Source: Fictibacillus phosphorivorans
GTDB taxonomy: Bacteria; Bacillota; Bacilli; Bacillales; Fictibacillaceae
Direction of reading: 5' to 3'
Assembly (NCBI RefSeq): GCF_023715845.1
Contig: NZ_JAMBOR010000017.1
Location: 1 to 64,000, forward strand
Length of the DNA stretch: 64,000 nt
Below are positions 8,174 to 17,178 of the stretch, piece by piece (within the stretch, counting starts at the first letter, position 1; each line of letters opens with the position of its first letter). The position numbers and the translations under genes were made by a program. A model generated the notes under the pieces. It was not told where the DNA came from and ran no database searches. It worked only from the letters and a program-made list of their open reading frames with translations.

Positions 8174-9066
8174 GTACGATTGTTCATAAGGAAAATACCG
8201 TTGTTCAAAAGAAAAGTAGCTATTTCCAAAGTGTAACTTTCAAAAAAAGAATGGTAAAAACGATTGTTATGGTCATTCTCATTTTAGGGAGTCTCCTCAT
8301 CCTCTCCCCGATCTGGTGGATGGTCGCTACTTCAGTAAAAAGTATGAAAGAAGTCATGTCTTATCCACCAACTTTTTTACCGAAAGAATGGCATTGGGAT
8401 AACTATATTCAAGCCATTCAATCAGCACCTTTTGCTAGATATACGATGAATACGTTGTTTATTACTGTATTTGTAGTGATTGGAAACGTTCTTTCTAACT
8501 CTTTTATCGCTTATGGGTTTGCAAAGATTCCGTTTAAAGGGAGGAATGTCCTGTTTGCTATAGTCCTGGCAACGATGATGATTCCTGGATTTGTTACTTT
8601 GGTTCCGCAATATGTACTTTATGCAAAGTTAGGGTGGTTAAATACGTATCTTCCTCTTATCGTCCCAGCTTTCTTTGGAAGTGCGTTTAATATCTTTTTG
8701 CTGCGTCAGTTCTTTTTAACCATTCCGAATGAGTTGATCGAGGCCGCCAAGATTGATGGAGCCAGCCACTTTTTTATCTGGTGGAAAATTTTCATTCCAT
8801 TAGCAATGCCGGCTATCGCTACCGTAGCTATCTTCTCTTTTAATGGGGCATGGAATGACTTTTTGGGACCTCTATTATTTATAAATGATGAAACCATGTA
8901 CACGCTGCAACTAGGTCTTCAAGTATTTAAAGGCCAAAATGCAACACAATGGAACTTATTGATGGCTGGATCTTTGATGGTACTGCTTCCGGTTATTATT
9001 CTGTTCTTTATTTTCCAACGTTACTTTATTGAAGGTATGAACTTAACAGCAGGATCAAAAGGGTAA
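8170..9066 (+). CDS. Sugar ABC transporter permease (MalG/UgpE-like)
   Basis: This 298-aa protein is the second permease of the importer. It has an N-terminal cytoplasmic stretch, about six membrane segments and the EAA loop EAAKIDGASHFFIWWKIFIP. It begins inside the end of the preceding gene (ATGA), so the two permeases are translationally coupled. It ends with the family-typical QRYFIEGMNLTAGSKG. Confidence 0.9.
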   Translation: MSTIVHKENTVVQKKSSYFQSVTFKKRMVKTIVMVILILGSLLILSPIWWMVATSVKSMKEVMSYPPTFLPKEWHWDNYIQAIQSAPFARYTMNTLFITVFVVIGNVLSNSFIAYGFAKIPFKGRNVLFAIVLATMMIPGFVTLVPQYVLYAKLGWLNTYLPLIVPAFFGSAFNIFLLRQFFLTIPNELIEAAKIDGASHFFIWWKIFIPLAMPAIATVAIFSFNGAWNDFLGPLLFINDETMYTLQLGLQVFKGQNATQWNLLMAGSLMVLLPVIILFFIFQRYFIEGMNLTAGSKG

Positions 9067-9082
9067 AAAAGGAGTTTATTAC

Positions 9083-9748
9083 ATGGGGAAAACACTTGCT
9101 ATTATACACACCACACCACTCACGATTGAGCCTTTAAAACGTTTAGCACAAGATTATTTACCGAGCTTTGAAGTCATTAACTTTGTAGATGACTCCATAT
9201 TGCCTCAGTTAAGGCGTAATGGCGGAAAGGTAGAAGAAGTAGAGGAAAGACTTATTCAATATACAAAATATGCAGAACAAGCGGGAGCATCAATCATCTT
9301 AAATGCATGTTCATCTGTTGGAGAAGTAGTTGATAAAGCAAGAAAACAGCTAAGCGTGCCCATTATTAGAATTGATGAGGCAATGGGAGAAGAGGCTATG
9401 AACCATGGGAAAAAGATAGGGGTGATTGCTACTCTCTCTACAACGCTCAATCCAACTGTAAAGCTCCTCGAGCAGATCGCTATTGAATACAAAAAAACAG
9501 TAGATATTCATTCCGTTCTAGCTGAAGAAGCTTATCAGTATTTGATTCAAGGGGATCCTGATGAACATGATCTCATTCTTGCGGAGCAATTATCGGAACT
9601 TGCAAAAAAGGTTGATATTGTTGTACTCGCACAAGCTTCCATGGCACGCGCAGTTGCCAAACTGCCGGAAGAGCAACAAAAAAAATTCTTAACAAGTCCA
9701 GAACTTGGGATGGAGCGCGTGAAACAAACGATTGAGGGATTAACGTAA
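9083..9748 (+). CDS. Asp/Glu/hydantoin racemase-superfamily protein
   Basis: This 221-aa protein has the Asp/Glu racemase fold pattern. The first catalytic cysteine is present (C76 in LNACSSVGE). The position normally holding the second cysteine reads LAQASM, with alanine at 185. Classical two-base racemases need both cysteines, so this member probably does a different one-cysteine reaction such as isomerisation or decarboxylation. It stops one base before the FGGY kinase start and is tightly coupled to it. The function in this sugar operon is not known. Confidence 0.72.
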   Translation: MGKTLAIIHTTPLTIEPLKRLAQDYLPSFEVINFVDDSILPQLRRNGGKVEEVEERLIQYTKYAEQAGASIILNACSSVGEVVDKARKQLSVPIIRIDEAMGEEAMNHGKKIGVIATLSTTLNPTVKLLEQIAIEYKKTVDIHSVLAEEAYQYLIQGDPDEHDLILAEQLSELAKKVDIVVLAQASMARAVAKLPEEQQKKFLTSPELGMERVKQTIEGLT

Positions 9749-11245
9749 ATGGCTTACCTTCTGGGAATCGATATTGGAACTACCCATTCTAAAGCAGGTT
9801 TATATCATACAGATGGAACAACAGCAAAAGTCTCTAAACAAAAAACAATCACACATTACAACCGTGAAGGCCATGTTTATTACAATCCAAAAGGACTGTG
9901 GGATACGATATGCGCAGCTATAACAGAAGTAACAGAAGAGGCTTCAGAAGAAATTGCAGTCATAGGTATTACGAGTATGGCGGAAGCAGGACTTTTAATA
10001 GATAGGAAAACAGGAACACCCAAAACGGAAATCATTCCATGGTTTGATAGCCGCTCAAAAAAAGAAGCTCGGTTTATTGAGAAGGAATCCGACCCTTTTG
10101 AACGGTTTCAGGCGACAGGTTTGCATAATAGTTTTAAATATGGATTAGCCAAATTACTGTGGTTACGAAACCAAGATGTAGATGTCACCCGGGAAGCTGT
10201 TTGGCTTTCGGTCGCCGATTTTATCGCGTATAAACTAACGGGGAAATTTGGGACCGATTATACATTAGCTGCACGTACATTCGCCTTCGATATTAATAAA
10301 AAAACTTGGGATGTACCTTGGATTCGAAACTTTGGCTTTAACGAAGATCTATTCCCTGATGTAAAGAGAAGTGGGGCCAAGCTAGGCGAAGTTCAATCAA
10401 ACGACTTGATGTCGATCGGACTAAGAAAAGGAATTCCTGTTGCTGTCTCTGGACATGATCATGTTTGCGCTTCTCTTGCAGCAGGTGTTGTGAAACCAGG
10501 TAAAGTCTTTGACTCCATGGGAACAGCCGAGACGTTAGTCGGTATACTTCGGAGTCAGTGTTTAAGTGAAAATGAATTCCAGTCAGGTCTATCATATGGT
10601 TGTCATGTGCTAAAAGATCGTATGTTTTGGATGGGAGGTAATCCAAATTCGGGAGGCTCTATCGAATGGATACGATCACAACTTGGATCTGAGCCTATCT
10701 CGTATACCGAGATTCTGGATCTCTTGACCAAAGTGAAAGAAGGACCAACAGGTATTCTTTATTTTCCTTACTTATCAGGAAGCGGAGCGCCATTGCTGAA
10801 TGCTTCAGTAAAAGGTGCGTTTATAGGTCTTCAAACAAGCCATAAACGGGAGGACCTTTTAAAAGCTGTTTTAGAAGGGACCGCTTTTGAAATGGAATGT
10901 ATCCGAAAGGCTGCAGAGCGAGCTACAGGGGTACACATTGATGAAAAGGCAGTCGTAGGGGGAGGAACCCATAATAGTCAGTGGCTGCAGATTAAATCAG
11001 ATGTTTCTGGCTGCAGACTTATCGTTTCAGAAGAAACAGAGGCAACATTGATCGGTGCAGCCCTGACAGCAGCAATCGAATGCGGAATCTATAAGGAAGA
11101 AGAGTCGATTTCGGTATTTCCTTTTATAAAAAGAAAAGAATTCGTCCCAACGGATTCCCATCATGAAAGCTATCAACGTTTATATAAAGATGGTTATATA
11201 AAACTTCAAAATGCTATTCGTTCATACAAAATAGAAGAACAATAG
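9749..11245 (+). CDS. FGGY-family carbohydrate kinase
   Basis: This 498-aa protein has the two-domain actin-like ATPase fold of FGGY kinases (xylulose, gluconate and erythritol kinases). Visible are the N-terminal phosphate loop LLGIDIGTTHSKAGLY, the catalytic aspartate D237 in VSGHDHVCASL, and the C-terminal ATP-site elements LEGTAFEMECIRKAAE and VVGGGTHNSQWLQIKSD. Length is normal for the family. It would phosphorylate a free sugar or polyol produced from the imported glycoside, and the downstream class II aldolase could then cleave the product. Which sugar it uses cannot be read from sequence. Confidence 0.85.
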   Translation: MAYLLGIDIGTTHSKAGLYHTDGTTAKVSKQKTITHYNREGHVYYNPKGLWDTICAAITEVTEEASEEIAVIGITSMAEAGLLIDRKTGTPKTEIIPWFDSRSKKEARFIEKESDPFERFQATGLHNSFKYGLAKLLWLRNQDVDVTREAVWLSVADFIAYKLTGKFGTDYTLAARTFAFDINKKTWDVPWIRNFGFNEDLFPDVKRSGAKLGEVQSNDLMSIGLRKGIPVAVSGHDHVCASLAAGVVKPGKVFDSMGTAETLVGILRSQCLSENEFQSGLSYGCHVLKDRMFWMGGNPNSGGSIEWIRSQLGSEPISYTEILDLLTKVKEGPTGILYFPYLSGSGAPLLNASVKGAFIGLQTSHKREDLLKAVLEGTAFEMECIRKAAERATGVHIDEKAVVGGGTHNSQWLQIKSDVSGCRLIVSEETEATLIGAALTAAIECGIYKEEESISVFPFIKRKEFVPTDSHHESYQRLYKDGYIKLQNAIRSYKIEEQ

Positions 11246-11259
11246 GAGATGAGAAACCA

Positions 11260-12174
11260 GTGAAAACAAAAAATAAAAATGTTATTACCTTAAAAACAAT
11301 GCTGGAAAAGGCTGAAAAAGGCAGATATGCAGTTGGATCTTTTGCACCGAGATATACAACCATGATTCGGCCGATTCTGATCGCAGGAGAAAAGGCACAA
11401 TCTCCTCTAATCGTTCAAATTTCTCAAAAGGAACTGGTTCGTTATGGGATCACGCCCGCTGAATTTGCCTCTGAATTTTATCGTTCAGTAGAAAGTGAAA
11501 AGATATCTGTTCCTGTTGTTCTTCATCTGGATCATACAAAGGATTTGCAGGTGATCAAGGAAGCGATAGAAGCCGGTTTCACATCCGTTATGATTGACGC
11601 TTCAGAAAAGCCGTTGGAGGAAAATATCGCAATTAGTAAAGAAGCTGCCGAATACGCCCATTTACATGGAGTTTCTGTTGAAGCTGAACTTGGAAAGATT
11701 GGGACAACTGATTTTGTTGAGACGGATTCTGATGAAGAATTATATACCGATCCTGTAGAAGCTGAGCGCTTTGTAAGGGAAACAGAAGCGGATGCACTAG
11801 CAGTTTCTGTTGGTACAGCACATGGTGTTTATCTGGTCAGACAGCCAAAGATCGATTATAAACGATTAGAAGCAATTAGAGCGTTGACACCGGTTCACCT
11901 TGTTTTACACGGAGGATCAGGTGTTCCTGCCGAAATGATAAAAAAGGCGACTAAGCTGCCTAACGGAGGAATCAGTAAGGTGAACATCGCGACCGATCTT
12001 GAAGTGGCTTTGTTAGAGGCGATTGGAAAAGAGGAACGAATGACAAATGCAGCATGTAAGGACCTTACAAGTGAACAAATGCAAATTGCTCAGCAGGCAG
12101 TTGAAGTAACGGTGCATGATAAAATTGAGAACTTCCTCGGCAGCAAAAACAAAGCCTTTGAGTTTCAAGAGTAA
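11260..12174 (+). CDS. Class II fructose-bisphosphate aldolase family protein
   Basis: This 304-aa zinc-dependent ketose-bisphosphate aldolase belongs to the family of FbaA, GatY and KbaY. The motif LHLDHTKD gives D91 (proton relay) and the zinc ligand H92. VEAELGKIG holds the glutamates, H188 lies in SVGTAHGVY and H217 in VLHGGSGVP, so all zinc ligands are present. KVNIATDL supplies the phosphate/substrate contact. The partner FGGY kinase ends 15 bp upstream. Together they suggest phosphorylation and retro-aldol cleavage of a sugar to DHAP and an aldehyde. Confidence 0.85.
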   Translation: MKTKNKNVITLKTMLEKAEKGRYAVGSFAPRYTTMIRPILIAGEKAQSPLIVQISQKELVRYGITPAEFASEFYRSVESEKISVPVVLHLDHTKDLQVIKEAIEAGFTSVMIDASEKPLEENIAISKEAAEYAHLHGVSVEAELGKIGTTDFVETDSDEELYTDPVEAERFVRETEADALAVSVGTAHGVYLVRQPKIDYKRLEAIRALTPVHLVLHGGSGVPAEMIKKATKLPNGGISKVNIATDLEVALLEAIGKEERMTNAACKDLTSEQMQIAQQAVEVTVHDKIENFLGSKNKAFEFQE

Positions 12175-12206
12175 GGAAAGAGCTAAAGCAATATTCTTTA
12201 AAAGAA

Positions 12207-14009
12207 GTGGTGGTTTCCTTGATAAGAATTACTGAGAACGTTTACCTCTATTCGGATACGTGTCATGTGTATGTGGTCAAAAAAGGAGAAAATGCTATAC
12301 TTATCGATTTTGGAAAAGGTGATGTGCTGGATCATTTGGTTTCGATTGGGGTTAAGAGAGTGACAGATGTGCTTATGACCCATCATCACCGTGATCAAGG
12401 ACAAGGTCTAGAGCGGGCTGAAGCTGAGGGGATAAAAATCTGGGTACCTCATGCAGAGCAGGATTTATTTTCAGACGTAGATGCTCATTGGCAATCCCGC
12501 GAAATTGATAATAATTACAACATGAGGCAGGATCGTTTCTCTCTATTAAACTCGGTTTTTGTCTCAGGAACTTTACAAGACTATGCCACTTACTCATTTG
12601 CAGGCTATGACTTTGCGATCGTCCCTACTCCTGGTCACACGACAGGTTCGATCAGCTTGCTTACAACAATTGATGGAACGAAGCTAGCTTTTACAGGTGA
12701 TCTGATTTCATCTCCAGGAAAGGTATGGTCAATGGCTGCTACTCAATGGTCGTATAACGGAGCAGAAGGTGTACCCTTTAGTATTTTATCTTTACTAGAT
12801 TTGAAGGAGAAAAAGCCAGATATGCTGCTTCCTTCACATGGAGATATCATGAGAGAGCCGAATGCAGCAATTGATCTTCTCGTTGAACGGTTTGGTGAAC
12901 TTTTGGGATACCGAAACCAAAATCCAAGACTTTTTAAGTTTAGAGAAAAGCCTTATGAAAACATAACACCTCACTTGCTAAAGAATCGGACAAGCCTTGC
13001 AAACTCCTATGTGCTTTTATCTAAAAGTGGGAGCGCTCTCATCATTGATTTTGGATATGACTTTATCGGCGGCATAGCATCAGGAAGTGACAGGGCCGCT
13101 AGAAGACCATGGCTGTATACGATACAAAAGTTAAAGAAAGATTACGGTGTTAAGAAGATCGACGTTGTGATACCAACTCACTACCATGATGATCATGTGG
13201 CGGGGATGAATCTACTGCGTGATGTGGAGGGAACAAAAGTCTGGTGTCCTGAAAATTTTGCTGATGTATTAGAAAATCCTAAGAACTATGATCTTCCATG
13301 CCTTTGGTACGATTCCATTAAAGTGGATCAAATACTTCCCCTTCGAACCACGATAAAGTGGGAAGAATACGAATTTACACTGTATGAGCAATCGGGCCAT
13401 ACCCTTTATGCGGTCGCCATTGTTTTTGAAGTGGATGGAAAACGTGTACTCGCTATGGGAGACCAATATGAAGGTGAAGAATGGAATTATGTGTATCAAA
13501 ATGGCTTTCGAATCTGGGATTATCGTCAAAGTGCAGAGCTTTATCAAGCAATTCGCCCGGATCTTCTTATCTCGGGGCACTCAGATCCAGTATTTGTTAC
13601 ACAGGAGTATTTAAACAGGATTCTAGAAAGTGGCCATGCTCTTGAACGTCTCCATCAGGATCTGCTGCCGTTAGAACAAGTAGACTTGGGAGCTGGAGGA
13701 ATCGGTGCCAGAATTACTCCCTATCAGTCTTATGTTTATAGCGGACAACCGTTTAACATCGGGATTGATGTGAAAAATCCCTTTACTTCAGAAAGTGACG
13801 TAGATATCCAAGTGATTGTTCCTGCTGGATGGAACGTTCAAAAAGGGAATTTCCCTATTCGAATCGGCGGACTGGAACGAAAGAGTGTGTCGGTTACGAT
13901 CACCCCTGCATCTGGTCAAACAATGAGAAGGGCGAGAATCGCAGCAGATATCACAATCGGGGAGCGGCCGTTTGGTCAACTGGCTGAAGCACTCGTTACC
14001 GTGAAATAA
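12207..14009 (+). CDS. Tandem metallo-beta-lactamase-fold protein with C-terminal Ig-like domain
   Basis: This 600-aa protein contains two complete MBL domains in one chain. Domain 1 (about 5-235) has T58-HHHRDQ (H59, H61, D63, with Q64 in place of the usual His), H144 in PTPGHTTG, D165 and H211 in PSHGD. Domain 2 (about 260-465) has the full THYHDDH motif (H325, H327, D329, H330), H398 in SGHT, D419 and H458 in ISGHSD. A beta-rich tail (about 500-600) resembles an NEW3/Ig-like domain. The start may instead be TTG at 12219, which fits the GGTGG ribosome site better. No signal peptide is seen. A lactonase, phosphodiesterase or other hydrolase role in the glycoside pathway is possible. The substrate is unknown. 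Confidence 0.75.
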   Translation: MVVSLIRITENVYLYSDTCHVYVVKKGENAILIDFGKGDVLDHLVSIGVKRVTDVLMTHHHRDQGQGLERAEAEGIKIWVPHAEQDLFSDVDAHWQSREIDNNYNMRQDRFSLLNSVFVSGTLQDYATYSFAGYDFAIVPTPGHTTGSISLLTTIDGTKLAFTGDLISSPGKVWSMAATQWSYNGAEGVPFSILSLLDLKEKKPDMLLPSHGDIMREPNAAIDLLVERFGELLGYRNQNPRLFKFREKPYENITPHLLKNRTSLANSYVLLSKSGSALIIDFGYDFIGGIASGSDRAARRPWLYTIQKLKKDYGVKKIDVVIPTHYHDDHVAGMNLLRDVEGTKVWCPENFADVLENPKNYDLPCLWYDSIKVDQILPLRTTIKWEEYEFTLYEQSGHTLYAVAIVFEVDGKRVLAMGDQYEGEEWNYVYQNGFRIWDYRQSAELYQAIRPDLLISGHSDPVFVTQEYLNRILESGHALERLHQDLLPLEQVDLGAGGIGARITPYQSYVYSGQPFNIGIDVKNPFTSESDVDIQVIVPAGWNVQKGNFPIRIGGLERKSVSVTITPASGQTMRRARIAADITIGERPFGQLAEALVTVK

Positions 14010-14031
14010 CAAAAGGAAATAAAGGAGGTAT

Positions 14032-16503
14032 ATGGACGTGAACAAACTTACGGTAGAAAAAAGAAAACAGTCGCAACAAACGAACAATCAAACACTGCAT
14101 ATGATCGGCAATGCTCACTTAGACCCGGTATGGTTATGGCAGTGGCAAGAGGGCTTTCAGGAAACAAAAGCAACTTTTCGTTCTGCTTTAGACCGGATGA
14201 ATGAATATGACGATTTCGTTTTCACCTCAAGCTCAGCTGCTAACTATGAATGGATTGAAAACAATGAACCTGACATGTTTGAAGAAATTAAAGAACGAAT
14301 CAAACAAGGAAGATGGGAAATCGTAGGTGGTTGGTGGGTTCAGCCTGACTGTAATATTCCTAGTGGTGAGTCCTTTGTACGTCAAGGACTATACGGGCAG
14401 CATTATTTTCAAGAAAAGTTTGGGGTAACCGCTAAAGTAGGTTATAACGTGGATAGCTTCGGCCACCACGGGATGCTTCCGCAGATCTTGAAGAAGAGCG
14501 GGATGGACCATTATGTGTTCATGAGACCCTCGCCTCAGGAAAAAGGTCTTCCAAACAGAGTGTTTTGGTGGGAATCAGATGATGGGTCCCGTGTACTAAC
14601 GTACCGGATACCGTTTGAATATTGCACATGGGGCAAGGAATTAGACGTTCATGTTCGCCGAACAGCAGGAGAGTTACGGGCACCTTTTGATGATTTAATG
14701 TGCTTTTATGGCGTAGGTAACCACGGTGGAGGACCAACTAAAGAAAATATTGAAAGCATATACCGGTTAAACGCTGATTCAGCCTTTCCGACACTTGTGT
14801 TTAGCACCCCTAATCGGTTTTTTGAAGAGGTTTCTGAAAAGGACTTGCCGCTGCCGATTGTTCATGATGATTTTCAACATCATGCGAGTGGTTGTTATGC
14901 CGTTCATTCAGGCATAAAAAAATGGAACCGCGAAGCAGAGAATCTCTTAGCCTCAGCAGAAAAGTTTTCTGCTGTTGCAAAGTGGACTACGGGTCAATGT
15001 TATCCTGTAGACTTCCATCTAGCTTGGAAGAACGTTCTTTTTAACCAATTTCACGATATTTTGGCAGGGACGAGTCTCGAAGAAGCCTATGAAGATGCTC
15101 GCAACATGCATGGGGAAGCGATGTCGATTGGTAGCCGAGGTTTAAATTATGCGGTTCAATCCCTTTCATGGCACATTGATATTGAAGAAGAAGAGGGTAT
15201 GAAGCCAATTGTGGTATTCAACCCGCATTCGTGGAACTGCAAAGTGAATGTGGAACTTGAGGTAGGTGGCTTAAAGCCAACCGATCGATTAGTCGATGAT
15301 AAAGGAAACGAGATCGCTTTACAAACTGTCCAGTCATGGGCAACTTCTGGTGGAAGATACCGTATTAGCTTTTTGGCTGATCTGCCACCAGTCGGATATC
15401 GCGTTTACAAGATTGTTAAAGGGCCATCCATAACCGATTTTCCAACCATTAAGGCGAACGATCATCTACTCGAAAACGAAACATACCGAGTGGAGATTGA
15501 CCCGAAGACCGGATTTGTTACAAATCTTTATGACAAAAACAAAAATGTGGAGTTACTGGATGGACCTGCCGCAAGACCCGTTGTGATTGAGGATAAAAGT
15601 GATACGTGGTCTCACAATGTGCTTCACTTCCACAAGGAAATAGGTGAGTTTAAAGCGAAGAGCGTTCAACGTGTTGAGCATGGACCTGTTAAATCAGTCA
15701 TCCGGGTCATTAGTGAATACGGTAAATCGACATTGGTACAAAATTTCACGATGTATCGAGAAATCAATCAAATTGACGTCTCGGTCACGGTAAATTGGCA
15801 AGAACAATTTAAAATGCTGAAGCTGAAATTTCCGGTGAATCTTATTTTCCGGAAGGGGACGTATGAAATTCCATATGGTCATATCGTTCGAGAATGTAAT
15901 GGAGAAGAAGAGCCTGGACAAAGCTGGATTGATCTCTCCGGCACACATCAGCCTACAGGAGAAATGTATGGGCTTAGTTTATTGAACGACGGAAAGTACA
16001 GCTTTGATATTCACAATAAAGAGATGAGCATAACCGTACTTAGAAGTCCGATTTATGCACATCATGATCCGCTCATTCCTAAAGAAGATGGCCATTATTC
16101 CTTTATTGACCAAGGCATACAAAACTTCACTTACTCCCTGTTCCCGCATGAAGGAAACTGGGAAACCGCAGGAACCGTACAACGAGCTGCTGAGCTGAAT
16201 CAAAAACCGGTAAGTATTATAGAGACATACCATAAAGGTGATCTGCCACAAAGTGATTCCTTTTTGTATGTGGACGTGGAAAATGTCGTTGTCTCTGTCA
16301 TCAAGAAAGCAGAGGATAATGATGACTTAATCATTCGCTGTTATGAGACCACAAATCGCGCTACGGATGCAACGATTGAATTGCCAAAGTGGGAGCGTAC
16401 CATTGAAGCATCGTTCCATCCTTGTGAAATTAAAACCTTCCGCATTCCAAAAGATAAAAGACAAGCGGTGATCGAAACAAACCTTTTGGAATGGAGTGAG
16501 TAG
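14032..16503 (+). CDS. GH38 alpha-mannosidase family protein (first of three)
   Basis: This 823-aa protein has the GH38 layout: a catalytic barrel (about 20-290), a three-helix middle domain (about 290-375) and C-terminal beta-sandwiches. Zinc ligands H29 and D31 are in MIGNAHLDPVWLW, and the nucleophile D141 is in GYNVDSFGHHG. It lacks a signal peptide and is probably cytoplasmic. AAGGAGG lies only three bases before ATG 14032, so GTG 14038 may be the real start. It is divergent from the two other GH38 enzymes in this window (45644, 53309), which have the SHWDREW/SHTHWDREW signature, so it probably acts on a different glycoside that arrives by ABC import unphosphorylated. Confidence 0.87.
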   Translation: MDVNKLTVEKRKQSQQTNNQTLHMIGNAHLDPVWLWQWQEGFQETKATFRSALDRMNEYDDFVFTSSSAANYEWIENNEPDMFEEIKERIKQGRWEIVGGWWVQPDCNIPSGESFVRQGLYGQHYFQEKFGVTAKVGYNVDSFGHHGMLPQILKKSGMDHYVFMRPSPQEKGLPNRVFWWESDDGSRVLTYRIPFEYCTWGKELDVHVRRTAGELRAPFDDLMCFYGVGNHGGGPTKENIESIYRLNADSAFPTLVFSTPNRFFEEVSEKDLPLPIVHDDFQHHASGCYAVHSGIKKWNREAENLLASAEKFSAVAKWTTGQCYPVDFHLAWKNVLFNQFHDILAGTSLEEAYEDARNMHGEAMSIGSRGLNYAVQSLSWHIDIEEEEGMKPIVVFNPHSWNCKVNVELEVGGLKPTDRLVDDKGNEIALQTVQSWATSGGRYRISFLADLPPVGYRVYKIVKGPSITDFPTIKANDHLLENETYRVEIDPKTGFVTNLYDKNKNVELLDGPAARPVVIEDKSDTWSHNVLHFHKEIGEFKAKSVQRVEHGPVKSVIRVISEYGKSTLVQNFTMYREINQIDVSVTVNWQEQFKMLKLKFPVNLIFRKGTYEIPYGHIVRECNGEEEPGQSWIDLSGTHQPTGEMYGLSLLNDGKYSFDIHNKEMSITVLRSPIYAHHDPLIPKEDGHYSFIDQGIQNFTYSLFPHEGNWETAGTVQRAAELNQKPVSIIETYHKGDLPQSDSFLYVDVENVVVSVIKKAEDNDDLIIRCYETTNRATDATIELPKWERTIEASFHPCEIKTFRIPKDKRQAVIETNLLEWSE

Positions 16504-16515
16504 GAGAGAATCAAC

Positions 16516-17178
16516 ATGATTGTGGAAACAAACCAAGTTCGTGGACAGTTGCAGCAAGTCGGCCGATATATGATGGGAAATAACCTTGCATGGGGGACAG
16601 CAGGGAATATAAGCGCCCGGACATCAGAGGAGTCCCTTTTGATTACGGCGAGCGGAACTTACCTTGGAGAGCTTGCAGAGCATGATTTTGTAGAATGTAC
16701 GTTTGATAAGTCTGAGGGTTATAAGCGAAAGCCCTCAAAGGAACTTCCGATGCATCGTGCGATCTATGAGGAACGGCCAGATATTTCAGCCGTTCTTCAC
16801 GCTTCTCCCTTTTATAGTACACTCGTTGCTTGTTCTAATCTGGAAGTAAAGAATGATTTATTCATTGAATCCATGTACTACTTAGAGCGTGTTGAACGAG
16901 TAGCTTATCATCATCCAGGTTCTAACAATTTAGCGGAAGCAGTAAGAAAAAAGGCAAAAAGCGCAAACGTTCTTCTTTTAGAGAACCATGGGGTACTTGT
17001 TTTTGATACGAACATAAAAGAAGCAATAATGGCTCTTGAAACTCTTGAGATGGCTTGTAAAATGCACATTAAAGTAAACCACGATAAGATACGATTGCAG
17101 CCTTTATCAAATAAAACCATAGATGATTTTCTTCATTATGCCGGTTATAAGCCAAGAAGGGAGTGGGGAGAGAAATGA
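16516..17178 (+). CDS. Class II aldolase/adducin family protein, OtnC-like
   Basis: This 220-aa protein belongs to the AraD/FucA/OtnC family of metal-dependent aldolases and decarboxylases. It shows GTAGNIS (about 27-33), the catalytic glutamate E76 in SKELPMH, H158 in LLENHGV and the HHPGS loop. The family's first zinc pair, normally HxH, reads H95-A-S97, so one expected ligand is missing. It overlaps the downstream DUF1537 kinase by ATGA. In the four-carbon acid sugar pathways OtnC (3-oxo-tetronate 4-phosphate decarboxylase) and OtnK (the kinase) occur as such a pair, giving DHAP. By analogy this is the second step. The altered ligand means activity should not be assumed. Confidence 0.75.
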   Translation: MIVETNQVRGQLQQVGRYMMGNNLAWGTAGNISARTSEESLLITASGTYLGELAEHDFVECTFDKSEGYKRKPSKELPMHRAIYEERPDISAVLHASPFYSTLVACSNLEVKNDLFIESMYYLERVERVAYHHPGSNNLAEAVRKKAKSANVLLLENHGVLVFDTNIKEAIMALETLEMACKMHIKVNHDKIRLQPLSNKTIDDFLHYAGYKPRREWGEK

